Shown: in pieces, positions 23,731 through 34,222 of the stretch
Layout: each line of letters opens with the position of its first letter
Position numbering within the stretch: the stretch's first letter is position 1
DNA from: Smallanthus sonchifolius
Lineage: Eukaryota > Streptophyta > Magnoliopsida > Asterales > Asteraceae
Direction: 5' to 3'
DNA length: 64,000 nucleotides
Assembly (NCBI GenBank): GCA_023525975.1
Contig: CM042029.1
Span: 67,055,429-67,119,428 of the forward strand
The notes under the pieces: model-generated
What the model was told of the DNA's origin: nothing
What the model saw: only the letters and a program-made list of their open reading frames with translations
Database searches by the model: none
Position numbers and translations under genes: made by a program

Positions 23731-24083
23731 ATCTGTTTCTTCGCAAAATCCTAACTTTCGCATTCAGGTCCGATCACGTCAAGATCCCGAACCTGTTTAC
23801 ATTCAAAACGTTTGTTTTCCATTAAGGAACTCAAATCTATGTTTATCTTTCAGTTTTATCCGTGAAAATGTTACCTTTTCACCCAAAACCCGAAAAACCC
23901 AAAAACGAACAAAAACTCAGATTTAGGCCCGATCGTTACCTGAATCAAGTTTCTGATCCGGAGGTTCTTCTCACGAGCTATGGAGCAACACTTTGCTGAA
24001 ATCTCGGGTCGATCCGCCAACTTTCTCTCTCTACGGTTTCTCTCTCTAGAACTTGCAAATGAGAGAAATGATGGAGACCTTGG

Positions 24084-24093
24084 CTATTTATAG
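24084..24093 (-). promoter_or_regulatory. TATA box of element C 5' LTR
   Basis: Minus-strand CTATAAATAG lies about 105 bp inside the LTR start and is conserved in both LTRs (17064-17073). It implies a short U3, with transcription starting near 24055 and most of the LTR in the leader. Confidence 0.7.
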
Positions 24094-24195
24094 GGGAGGC
24101 TCCCCTTCCAGCCCGTCGACCCATCCGACCCGACCCGACATGCCTCTTCGTTTATTCCATTATTATCACTGTCATTTTATTTTTGGGATGTTACA

Positions 24196-25010
24196 TGCGG
24201 GTAAGAGAAGTTAATGGAAATGCAATTCGAGAGAAATCTTGGATAAATCTCTGATAGTAACTAGCTAGACTGAGAAAAATACGGACTTCAGTTGGTGACT
24301 TCGGAATATCCCATTTGGATATGGCTTCAATTTTGATAGGGTCAACTTGAATACCATTGGCATTGATCACATGACCAAGGAATTGAACTTCTGATAGCCA
24401 GAATTCACATTTTGAGAACTTATCGTATAGCTTCTCTGTTCTCAAGATTTCAAGTAGAATTTTCAAATGATTGGTATGCTCTTCCTTACTTTGGGAATAG
24501 ATAAGAATGTCGTCAATGAATTCAATAACGAATTTGTCCATATAAGGTTTAGACTTGATTCATCATATCCATGAATACTGCTGGTGCATTAGTAAGTCCG
24601 AACGGCATTACCATGAACTCATAATGACCATATCGAGTTCTAAAAGCAGTTTTAGGAATATCTTCTTCCTAGACTTTCAGTTGATGATAACCAGATCGAA
24701 GATCAATCTTAGAAAAACAACGAGTTCCTTGGAGTTGATCGAAAAGGTCATCAATTCTGGGGAGTGGATAGCGATTCTTTATCGTAACTTTGTTAAGTTC
24801 ACGATAATCAATGCACATACACATTGATCCGTCTTTCTTCTTAACGAATAAGACTGGAGCTCCCCAAGGTAATGAGCTTGGTCTTATAAATATTTTCTCC
24901 AATAATTCTTTTAATTGATTCTTTAATTCTGCCATTTCATTTGGAGCTAATCTGTACGGGGCTTTAGAAATAGGTGTCGTACCTGGTACAAGATTGATTC
25001 TGAACTCCAC
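24196..25010 (-). pseudogene. Reverse transcriptase of element B (decayed)
   Basis: Minus-strand homology: APYRLAPNEMAELKNQLKEL, KKDGSMCMCIDYRELNK (an Arg changed to Cys), FSKIDLRSGYHQLKV, then a TAG where Arg or Gln is expected, then the palm with FIDDILIYSQ and QVDPIKIEAISKWDIPKSPT. A two-base deletion near 24548 shifts the frame just before the DD box. The domain ends in PLTSLTR at the element C insertion and continues at 15097 with KSVKYEWG, which confirms the insertion point. Confidence 0.9.
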
Positions 25011-25960
25011 TTCTCTCTTCCAGACAGTTCATCAGGAAATTCAGCCACAACCGGCACATCTTCAATCTCCGTTTTGGTGTCGGTAGTTACAGAAACAAGG
25101 TATGTTAAGAATCCTTTTCTTAAGTACTTGGTGGCCTTTAGCATAGAAATTATTCCAACAGAGTTGGATAATTTATCACCATTGATCATAAGAATATCAC
25201 CTTTCGGTGAACGGAGTTCTATAGCCTTTTTATCACATAGGATACGGGCTTGGTTAGAGGCTAACCAATCCATTCCAAAGACAATGTCAAAACCTGCCAA
25301 AGTCACTGGCAACAATTTTGCAGGTATAACATGTTCTGATAATGTGATATGGCAATTGTTCAGGATTTCAGAAATTTGGACGAGGTCACCGTTGGCAGTT
25401 TCTACCATGTATTTCTTTTCTAATTTAGCTATACTTTTATTTAACAATCTACAGAATCTATGATCTATAAAACTTTGGTTTGCACAAGAGTCAAATAAAA
25501 CTCGAGCATAAATATCATTGACAAGAAATGTACCCGTAATGACATCGGGCATACCTGCTGCTTCGTGAGTGTTAAGAAAGAATGCTCGTGCGTTCTTCTT
25601 TACTCCGTCTGCAGGTTTGGGACATGTCCCCTCCATTTTCTTCAGCTTCGGATAATTGATTTTGATGTGGCCAGCTTCACCACATCCAAAGCAAGTAATT
25701 GGTTTCTTCCAGAAGCAATCTTCTGTTTTATGTCCGTACATTTTACAGAAGTTCCAATAAGGTCCAGATCTACATTGTCCTAAGTACCTTCTCTTGCACT
25801 TTGGACATTCAGGGATAGAAGAATTGTTATTCCAAGGAATAAAGATAGACTTTTGGGATCCACTTAGGCATTGCCTAGCTATTTCCTTCTTCTTCTTTCC
25901 CTTTTCCTGATTTCTTATCAGGCTAGGTAGTTAATGATGCCCCCAGATCCATGTCATCAT
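24947..25960 (-). pseudogene. Zinc-knuckle region and protease of element B
   Basis: The frame 24947-25741 contains a zinc knuckle CFGCGEAGHIKINYP, whose last Cys is Tyr, and a protease with VLFDSCANQSF where the Gly of DSGA is Cys, then GFDIVFGMDWLASNQA. Both substitutions hit essential residues. Upstream at 25742-25850 another Cys-rich stretch (CRSGPYWNFCKMYGHKTEDC) is present. The protease C-terminus is fused out of frame near 25020. Confidence 0.85.
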
Positions 25961-26877
25961 CAAGATTTTCACAATTCGCGACCTTCACCATGTCGCGGAT
26001 TTCTCCGATCAAACCTCAGATATAACGCTTGATCAGATTGGACTCAGGGGTTGCAAGACGAGGAACTATTCTAGCATATTCCAGGATTTTGGTAGAATAC
26101 TCCTGATGATTAGTTCCTATCATCCTTAAAACTAGATACTTTCCTTCGACCTGTTCCCGTTCATTATGGGGAACGTACTTCTTCTCCACTCTTGCCCTAA
26201 AGGCATTCTAGCCTATGGCGTAGGCTGCATCTCTTCCTTTGGCAGCATTCAAGAGCTTGATCCTTGAATAGAACTTTGTCCACCTCAGCACATTTGCTGA
26301 TAGCCAGCACATACTCGGTCTTCTCAATCCACCCCAGTGTGGCAATTCCTCCTTCTTTCCCAGAAAAGTTGTATGGCTTACAATCCTGGAACATATTATA
26401 AGTATAACCTACTATCTTCCTTTTCTTTGCTATGTGACCATAGTTATTACCCATACTCTCATCTTCAAAAGAGTTGTGGTAATATTCCTCCCTTTCGGTC
26501 TTCTTGGATTTGTGAGAAACAGAACCCTTTGGTTCAAGAGTAATGGGTTTCGATTGAGTAACTGTTCGGGTTTGTCGAAACTGAACAGATTAGGGAATCA
26601 AAGGTTGAACAGATATTCATTCAGATTGTCTCTTTTCAAGCTGAGTAAAAATTAGCAGAAGGGATTCCTTGATACCTTCTTTGATCATTTTCTGGAGTTC
26701 CATACGAGAGTTATTGTTTTCAGCAGCATTATCAATCACTGCTTGCTTTTTCTTGCCTCTCGTATTTTGAGACGGTCCAGTTTGTTTAGACATGCTATCG
26801 AAAGACAATACTTGAATTAAAACGGAACTTTTATTTATATGATATTTATAGGAAGAAAATACACATGTAGAAATCAT
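25961..26877 (-). pseudogene. gag of element B (decayed)
   Basis: The N-terminus is probably MSKQTGPSQNTRGKKKQ at 26877, a basic start followed by a predicted helix ELQKMIKEGIKESLLLIF. A TGA, plausibly from CGA, follows QLEKRQSE. The gag core (CKPYNFSGKEGGIATLGWIE, ALAISKCAEVDKV-like) lies at 26197-26454 and EYARIVPRLATPESNLIKRY near 26060. Stops and frameshifts occur every few hundred bases. Confidence 0.8.
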
Positions 26878-27098
26878 TGTTTCTAAAAATTTCTAAAATT
26901 CTTCTCTTCAAGAGCTTGAACTAATAGAGCATTCCGAGCTTCAACTTAAGCCTTTTCTCTTTCTAGTTCAGCTATTCGGTTCAATAACATCTGCTCTCTT
27001 TCATTTCCTGACGCATTCTCATTTATATGCGGAGCAGGAATAGGAATCGTCTCATAGTAAGGAACATAAGGTATATTAGAATCAGCACGCTCTTCTTT

Positions 27099-27416
27099 TT
27101 AAGGATCATATTTATTTTCACAAGGAATTTCGGCGTATCTCTCATGAAAATTTTGCGGATAAGCAGGAGTGATGTTATTGCTTCTAGCAGTTGGAGCATA
27201 ATGAAAACTTATAGAAGGGTTATATGGAACACTAGGGTTTCCTATTTCTCCGAGGCTTCTAAAAGTAGAACTTTCAGTTTTCTCATTAAGTTTTATAGTT
27301 GTTTCATTCGTTTTACGGTAAAAGTAACTAGCAGGAGCGAATTTTCGAAGAAAACTAGGACCTTTGCCTTTTCCAACCATTCTAAAATTTAAAAACAAAG
27401 GATACTTTATTTTCAT
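27099..27416 (-). CDS. Small ORF in element B leader (105 aa), unknown
   Basis: This frame lies between the primer site and gag of element B on the same strand. It is basic at its start (MVGKGKGPSFLRKFAPASYF) and Asn/Pro/Tyr-rich later. I do not recognise a domain. Because the leader of a gypsy element is normally short or noncoding, this could be a remnant of the upstream accessory frame at 27665-28153, part of a longer Gag N-terminus, or chance. Translation is unproven. Confidence 0.35.
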   Translation of the reverse strand: MKIKYPLFLNFRMVGKGKGPSFLRKFAPASYFYRKTNETTIKLNEKTESSTFRSLGEIGNPSVPYNPSISFHYAPTARSNNITPAYPQNFHERYAEIPCENKYDP

Positions 27417-27664
27417 AAAATATATTACAATACAAAAGTAAAATACAACAAGATTTCAGTCTTTCATCAACTCCTTCCCCAAGGTCTTTAGATCCTTTCC
27501 ATATTCATACACCTATTTCCCATAAAACTTGGTTTTTTTCTTACCCATGATTTTTTTCTTTGTTATCTCGTCCATTTGGCGTAACGAACGATCTAAACAT
27601 TCGATATGGGAAGAAGGCATAATATACTTATAACCATATTTAGAAGAAGATTCACGAATACCCA

Positions 27665-28153
27665 TCAACAATCATTATAAGCATGTTGACATTCTGGTGG
27701 TGACTGGAAATAAGCTTGGTAAGGATCATCATATGGATCATACATGACTGGGGATCCAGAGTTATAGGATTGATAATCAGAACTGTTTGAGATAAGGTTA
27801 TTGAAAGGATAATCATTAGGGTTTTCAGAAGCAGATTGATATAGGGGATCTTCGGAAGGATCTTCTTCAGATGATTGAATCTGACTAGATTGTCCCTCAT
27901 TTCCTTGCACAAATTGGGCAGTAGTAATCCAGTTGCTAAAGTCTGATCCAGCATCCATCCATTGGCTGGAAGTGTTTTGGGATTGAGGGTGGTATTCGAG
28001 AGAATTAGGGACTACAGCAAACGAGGCGTTGTTATAGTAAGGGGAACATATAGGATTCTGTCTTGAACCTAACGGATGGTATTCCAGAGATTCTTGCTTA
28101 ATAGGACGATTAGGATCGTAATACGGAACAATATTTTCTCTAGACACCTGCAA
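27665..28153 (-). CDS. Accessory ORF upstream of gag in element B (162 aa), unknown
   Basis: This is a 162-residue open frame starting at MQVSRENIVPYYDPNRP, about 260 bases from the primer site. It is acidic and rich in Ser, Tyr, Pro, Asn and Gln, with repeated Tyr-Asp-Pro-like motifs (YYDPNRP, YDPYDDPYQAYF) and SLEYHP occurring twice. It looks disordered. No domain is recognised. It has survived as an open frame in an element whose other genes are riddled with stops, though its stop-poor composition may explain that. A role as an accessory or Gag-extension protein is speculation. Confidence 0.45.
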   Translation of the reverse strand: MQVSRENIVPYYDPNRPIKQESLEYHPLGSRQNPICSPYYNNASFAVVPNSLEYHPQSQNTSSQWMDAGSDFSNWITTAQFVQGNEGQSSQIQSSEEDPSEDPLYQSASENPNDYPFNNLISNSSDYQSYNSGSPVMYDPYDDPYQAYFQSPPECQHAYNDC

Positions 28154-28413
28154 TCTTAATATATTAGTACTTATTTTATTTGTAAGACTTAGATACTAAA
28201 GCCAGTATCTTAATTTTAAAGCTCTACAAGGATGGTTATCTTTCCAGAGTAGTACCTCCATCAGATATGTTCCTTGGTAAGAGCGACGGGACAAGTAGAG
28301 ATTTATACACCGCCCTTTCCTTAGACAGAACACTTCCGTTTGTCTTATCTTAAAAGCATTAATGGTTAAAGCTTAGATACTAGAACCAAGTATCTAATTC
28401 GCTAAAACATGTG

Positions 28414-28425
28414 GCTCTGATACCA
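28414..28425 (-). promoter_or_regulatory. Primer-binding site of element B
   Basis: Minus-strand TGGTATCAGAGC, the initiator-Met tRNA complement, lies three bases from the 5' LTR edge (28429), the same spacing as in element C. The stretch 28154-28413 holds no gene I can support. Confidence 0.93.
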
Positions 28426-29482
28426 ACCTTTCACACCCCGCCCCAGGCACCCCTGGATGTGTGCGAGCCCGGTTGGTATCATTTGGTTTCTTTGATTTCA
28501 GAGTTTTAAAAAATACAACGGAAGTCTTTTCAAAGGATCGTTTCATCATTTGTCTCAACCTAAAGGGTTGTATTTGTAAATATCTAAATTCAGATGGAAA
28601 ACAAAAGCCTTGTATTTACTTCATAAACATAGGGTTTCAATACCCTTCTCATTTGATTACAAAACAGAGTTTGAAATCAAATAAATGATGAGCCAATAGA
28701 AATAGTACAACACAAGGTTGATCAGTTCCCTGGTCATATCTCCTTTCTTTAGGATTTCCCTTTACACGAGGCCTGAAAATTCTACGTGCATTACATCCTT
28801 CCTAGGTCAGATCTCATGTCTGCCCATATACCTTTCCCATCATATTTCATTGCCTGGAAAACATTTTGAAAATAAAACGTCAGCGTGAACGCTGGTGAAT
28901 ACAATATCTTGACATAAAATCATTTGGCACAAACAAGTATTAATTTCATAATCACAATTTCATGTTCAATATACACACTCAGTAGGTCTGTCATGTTCAA
29001 TCGCACCACAGTATACACGGGTAGTATGTCTTTATAACAACGAGGACTCCATGTCTCCTCATTTGTTATAAAGGGAAGTACGAGCCGCAATCCGGGAATT
29101 TCACCCGAGACCCGTGTATCGCTTGCAAGTTTTACGTATACCTATGGCTTGAATGCTTCTTCGTAGAAGAACGTTGAGCATTACTTCGTTAACCTTTATT
29201 TGGCAGTTTTCGTAAATAAAATTTTTGACACAAGTTTTAAAAGATATAAAGTATTCACCTTGATGTAGGAATGAGCCTCTAAAGTTCAAAGCTTGCAAGC
29301 TAGCTTCCTAGTCTCGTTTCTCTAGCATTTCATCCTTTCTACGAGCGTTTCTTGCTTAACCGGGAGCTACAAGGAGCGAGAATCGAACCGGGATCTTCGG
29401 GAATGGACTAGAGGGGATCTGGGATGATTTAAGAATGTAAAAGACAGTTTTGTGTTGTGAGAAACGATCAAAATCGTTCAAG

Positions 29483-29490
29483 TATTTATA
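29483..29490 (-). promoter_or_regulatory. TATA box of element B 5' LTR
   Basis: Minus-strand CCCCTATAAATACTTG lies about 410 bp inside the LTR start, giving a plausible core promoter. The inverted-repeat cluster lies immediately upstream, in the promoter region. Confidence 0.65.
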
Positions 29491-29507
29491 GGGGTGAACT
29501 GGGTCAG

Positions 29508-29790
29508 TAGCGGACCGTTATGCTCGGGCGTAGCGGTGGTCTGCTACCGCCCTTGCATGACGTCATCCCTACACGTCTGATTCTGATTGGACCAAACCTA
29601 GTTTTGCGGCTAGCAGACCGTTATGGAGGTCATAGCGGTCCGACAAGGTTCCGAGTCATAGGACACGTGTCAGCTCAGAAAAATTGCGGCTGAGGTGTGG
29701 CTAGTGGACCGTTATCCAGTCGATGGCGGTCCGCCACCCAATCCTATCTCATAGCGGACCATTATGAAACTTGTTAGCGGTCCGCTATCT
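29508..29790. repeat. Four paired GCGGACCGTTAT / AGCGGTCCGC repeats in LTR B
   Basis: Four modules at about 29508, 29610, 29698 and 29753 each contain GCGGACCGTTAT or a close variant, then 14-18 bases, then AGCGGTCCGC or a variant, so each can fold into a stem with a loop of about 15. Three modules survive in the left LTR remnant at 10310-10490. Members of a module drift apart slightly (GCAGACCG, GTGGACCG). Confidence 0.8.
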
Positions 29791-29903
29791 ACTTAATTTT
29801 CACATTTTTCACTTTCAACCCTAGACTTTGGTATTGTTACACTCATAGTCCCTAGGGTTTACCTTTTTGTCAAATCTTGGACATTTTTGTGGCAGGTGTT
29901 ACA

Positions 29904-32680
29904 TAAGGTTTTAGGTAATATGAGTTACTAGTGTGAAAGGATTATTATTTTATAACTGACATGACGGTCTTAGTTTTATTAAATGACTTTTGTAACGAGA
30001 AGGTTTCTTTTTAAGATAGACGGTTAGAACTCAGTCAGCGTAGCTGACTTTGTATGTACATTATACTATTTTGCAGGTGAGTCCGTTTGACGAGGTATCC
30101 AGGATTTTAGAGCGATGTTACTCTTGTTGGTGTGAATGCATTCGCACTGTAACGTATATAAAAATAAATGGTTTTAGAATATACATAATATTTTGAGTTA
30201 AGACTTCCGTTGAATGTTTTATAAAGAGTTAAGTGTTTTTACAAGAATACACTGTGATGTGATCCAACTGTAGGGTGCCTTGTTTGCGGCCTTACATGAA
30301 TTAAGATCCAGTACATCCTTTTAGTTTATGAAACTAAAAGAGAAACCTGCATATCATAAAGGATTAAAATACTATGAGTTTATAGCTAGACTGTTATGCT
30401 CTAGCAGATTGTCTACTAAAACCTACATGTTTCGGAAACATGCAAACCTTTTAACATAGCTAAAGATTTCCTCTGGTGAGTTTAGTAAACATCTTAAAGC
30501 TATCAGATCATGAGATGATCAGTGTGCATTATGAATACATGCTTAAAGGGTAACACATCTAATCACAGACGGTCTGTTGGATATTTGATGGCGTTGCCAT
30601 ATAAAGGTATAAGTAACATATATATTATAACTTAGTATGAATTATGTTTTCGTATGATAAAGTAGTTATCAAAGGAGATGTGTGGAGGTAAGTGGGAGCT
30701 TAAATCCTTCGAGACTAAGTATGTAATTGACATAGCAAGTTTAATCTAAGTTCAAGATATGGATCTTGGAATACAGATTACTTCTCATATCACATCGGAT
30801 GTGACTAATAAAGGAGCGCATATATATGGGGTAGATAGAGAACCACAAACACCTTAAAAGGACCTTTTGGCACAAAGGAAACATCGTATGTTTCCCATAA
30901 ACAAAAGATTGGTTCATACGAAGGCTACCATAATGGTTGCTTGTGCAAAGACGAAAGGGTTCCTTCTAGATTATTATAGTATGAAGAGTCATATAGTAAG
31001 TGTAAGATATGAGGTGTCATATCAAGATATGAAATGTTATATCGCAATATGAAGAGTCATATTGATGCATAACAAGGATAATAGTTTTTATCTTATGTAA
31101 TTACAAATTACATATTGAATAGTTTGAATGAACAATCAAATATATGTGAGCCACATAGATATTAACAAAAGTTGTTAATAAGATTGTTCAAGGATTGATA
31201 AGACATCAAAGAGTTGATGAATATCAATCATCTAAACTACCGCAAAATCTGATTATAGGATAATCAGTTAAAACCACGAAGCCTTAATCTAGAAATTAAG
31301 TCTCGAGCCATGTCGTACGCTTCGGAAGCATACTTATGGAAAGTATAAATCATAGTGAAAGAGTATATATGTTAAGAGTAACATTATACATGCTTCGTTT
31401 GGTCAAAAGAGTTTTGACATAAGAAACGAAAAGTAATTAAGTAATACATGGTGTATTATAAATGTAACAACTTTAATAGTTCAAGTATAAACAATTACAT
31501 GCTACTTGAAAGAGTTCAAGGTAGTAATAATTACTTTAGTGAATGATTGTTTGAATTTGAATGACATATGTGAATAAAAGAAGGAATTCTTTTAAGATCA
31601 CTTTGGGTCAAATTGCAAAGAAAATAAAACTAAATGAAGGAGTTCATTGCAAGAAATCAACAAATGATGCTGGATATCAGGAGTTTGTTAAGATTATCTA
31701 AAACAAAATGGAACATTGACCAAGTCTAAATTACTGAAGAAAGCTTGAACTTTAGATTCTTATTGGATAAAAATTGCATGTTAAATATTCAACCTAGCTT
31801 GGAGGAATCTTGATCTATGCTTTGGTATTTGGGTTATATTGAATGGTACAACAACATTCTATCTGACCTTGTAATTTACGATTAAATCTTGATCATTAAT
31901 GATTGCTCAGTTCAATGTTTTAGTACGTTTAACCCATGATCAAAAGTTATTCTAAATGTCCGTAGTTATTTGGATTTATGGGAATAAATCTGAAGTAAGA
32001 CGTTGACTTGTTTATAGTTATGATTCATTCATAATATGAAACTTCAAGGAGTTGAAGGCCAAGTTCACAAATATTCATTAGAGAATGAATATTGGACGTA
32101 GCCCGTTTAAGAACTACTTCATGGATCGTTGTCATAAGTGGGGTTTGAAAATGGTATTGTTAGTGTATCCTCAGACCTGAGATATATATTAGAACTTGAT
32201 TTTGTGGAAGGTTGTTTCTTGATATTGTCTAACGTTGTTCTTTGACAAATTTTTGGAAACTAATCTGAGACTTAGTGAGAGTTGTATATAGTCGAGATAG
32301 AATATTGTCCACTTACTATTGTAGGTGAAAGATGTAACTCGGCCCCTCATTGATCCAAAATGGTATAGTTGCATGGTCGTGCTCGGAGTGTGTGTCTGAT
32401 GGAACCACTTTGAATCTCGATCGAGTAAAGAGAATGTTTGAACACTATATGAGAATGAATGAGATCCATGTCTCATGTTCAATTGGGATATCGGGAACAT
32501 ATAAGATAATTGATTTAGAAATACCAAGACCATTACGAACGGTTAAGTAAGAGTATTTAGATTCATTGGGAATAGCCGACTACCGGATAAAGCGTCATAC
32601 CTTGATAGGGGCAGTGAGATGTAGCTAGACATCCATCACTGTCTGTATTGATAAATGGTCGAGACTCGTGCTACTGGGAG
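29904..32680. other. Unidentified degenerate intergenic DNA
   Basis: No open frame with convincing coding character on either strand. The stretch 30950-31070 repeats TCATATCAAGATATGAAATG-like units (ATATGAAGAGTCATAT twice, with variants), giving short inverted repeats. A purine-rich GTAAGTGGGAGCTTAAATCC at 30690 looks like a copia purine tract. It could be the eroded 3' interior of a plus-strand Ty1/copia element ending in the candidate LTR that follows. Confidence 0.4.
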
Positions 32681-33656
32681 TCTGTTGGACTAGTATGCCC
32701 GAGTAACGATGTTTGACAATACTGCTAACGAGGTAAGATTCAAATGGTTACACTTTGGCAACGATTACGACCATTGGATATATTAGCAGTTAATATAGTC
32801 CATTACACGGATATAATGAAAGACGGGTTAGTTATTTAGAAATAACTATAAGGACGAACGGATAAGGTTGGACACGACGATTATTTATGAATTAAACATT
32901 ATTATTAATTGGATTAATAATAAGTAGGTGAAAATATGCTTGGAACATATTTTTATTAATTATAATATTATTTAATTATGATTATAATTATATTAGATAT
33001 AATTATATTAATTAACTAATTGTTAGTTAAAAAAATTAAATAGATGATATTTATAAATGTAATTGGTAGATAATTACATGGGTCTAACGGTAATTAAGAA
33101 GCCTCCTAAAACCCTAACTTGATATCTAAGTTAGGAGGGTTTTAAAGAGATTAAAGTTGAGGAAAAATTAACACAGAATTAATAAGGTTCTAAGAGTTAA
33201 AACCCTAGACTCCCTCTTTCCCTTTACGCCGCCACACCACCCCAACCGTCCACCTCCGTCGCCGTCTGGTCACCTAACGCCGCTGCATCCATCAACCCAG
33301 CACCGCCACCGACTGCTCCTTTTTTGTCGCCGCCATCGCACCACTGTGAGGCCACCGAGGTACCGTCGCTTATGTCGCCGTCTCCACAGGGTTTTGTCGG
33401 TTTTCTCTTTCTATTCAGTTTACGGGTTTGTGTACCTGTGTTACTAACATGTTAAAGATCTGCGGGTGCTTTACAAGTGTTTTTGCGTGCTATTAGAGAT
33501 AGGATTTTAAGGAGTTCAAATCCGGTGAGGATGTTCATGTGTACCAGATCCAACGACTGGATAATTGTCTTAAGGTGTTGAGCTTGTTCCATCGGTCGGT
33601 GACGGAAAAGGTATAAAGTCTTAAACCCACTATAGTTTGTTTCTTATTGGCTTACA
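32681..33656 (+). repeat. Candidate degenerate Ty1/copia LTR
   Basis: The segment starts TGTTGGACTAGTATGCCCG, directly after CTACTGGGAGTC, which fits a copia purine tract plus LTR start. It continues through AT-rich DNA and a C-rich, CCGCC-repeating leader (33225-33400) typical of LTR transcribed ends. A possible end is GGCTTACA at 33656. No second LTR or target duplication was found, so this is tentative. Confidence 0.35.
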
Positions 33657-33749
33657 TCTGGACTCTTGGTGGGTGATCTAGGATAATGGCCTGGATCGGT
33701 TTGTGTATACTTTTCGCTGGGTTTTTATTTATCTGGTCAAAATAGTTTT

Positions 33750-34222
33750 TGAAACCGTATGCATGAAAAATCCCAAAACTACAACATTGACTCAAGTTGT
33801 TCGGCCCGATTCACCACTTCGTTACGAGCTGCTATTACAACGACTTTCTCCACAACCACCTTGTCCCTGGCTTCTTTTGCAGCATGCACAACAACCTTGA
33901 GCTAGTTCACAGATGCTTTTAACTGTGTGTTCTTGGCTCCCAACACATCCACATGCATGTCCCGTTCAATAAGCTTCTTATTTTCCTCGAGTAGTTTACA
34001 CAAATGTTAGTGCATCTCAGCCACCCATGCATTCGATCTAGCCAGACTCATCAATGCTACCTCCAATATATTCCAAAAATGAACGAACTCAACAAGAGTG
34101 TTAACGCTATACGTATAATCTTCCGCCAGGGCTTCGATCGAAATCATATCCTTATTTTAATTACTCCACTCTCGAACAAACACATCTTTGACTTCCTTCG
34201 GATTCACTAAGACAACCATATG
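33750..34222 (-). pseudogene. C-terminal half of a decayed gypsy-type transposon protein (PF04195-like family)
   Basis: Read on the minus strand from 34222 the sequence encodes MVVLVNPKEVKDVFVREW, ALAEDYTYSVNTLVEFVHFW and a coiled-coil stretch with SLARSNAWVAEMH, LEENKKLIERDMHVDVLGAK and ARNEVVNRAEQLESML. Four in-frame stops interrupt it. From memory this matches the C-terminal coiled coil of plant proteins annotated as putative gypsy-type transposon or transposase. The frame is continuous with 46608-46517 across element E, so element E split this gene. Confidence 0.7.

Larger units (their letters stand above)
15098..24195 (-). mobile_element. Complete Ty3/gypsy LTR retrotransposon C, 9098 bp
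   Basis: Two LTRs (15098-17176 and 22124-24195, about 2075 bp each) start TGTAAGGCCCCAAACCCGGG and end GGGATGTTACA. The target duplication TGCGG is perfect at 15093-15097 and 24196-24200. The primer site matches the initiator-Met tRNA and the purine tract AAGGGGGTAGAC is clear. The interior carries gag, protease, RT, RNase H and integrase in gypsy order. Every domain is present, but gag-pol is interrupted by about seven stop codons and one frameshift, so it is not autonomous now. It inserted into element B. Confidence 0.96.
22124..24195 (-). repeat. 5' LTR of element C
   Basis: This is the partner of 15098-17176, beginning TGTAAGGCCCC and ending ATGTTACA followed by the duplicated TGCGG. It contains the promoter at 24084-24093 and the hairpin cluster at 23574-23730 downstream of it, that is, inside the transcribed leader. 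Confidence 0.95.
10263..29903 (-). mobile_element. Ty3/gypsy LTR retrotransposon B, the outer host of the nest
   Basis: An old minus-strand element whose pieces become collinear once solo LTR D (11694-14214) and element C (15098-24195) are removed. Its LTR ends match: 10263-10599 resembles 29567-29903, both ending GTGTTACA. Removing the insertions leaves about 8 kb of interior and 5' LTR. Gag, protease, RT, RNase H and integrase are all present but heavily mutated. A long leader between the primer site and gag contains two further open frames. The left part of its 3' LTR lies beyond element A and outside the window, so its target duplication cannot be tested (right flank TAAGG). Confidence 0.9.
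28429..29903 (-). repeat. 5' LTR of element B
   Basis: This 1475-bp LTR ends GTGTTACA. Its left terminus reads TTTCACACCCC where TGTCACACCCC is expected, so one end base is mutated. It contains a minus-strand TATA box at 29483-29490 and a cluster of paired GCGG/CCGC repeats upstream of it in U3. Confidence 0.92.
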
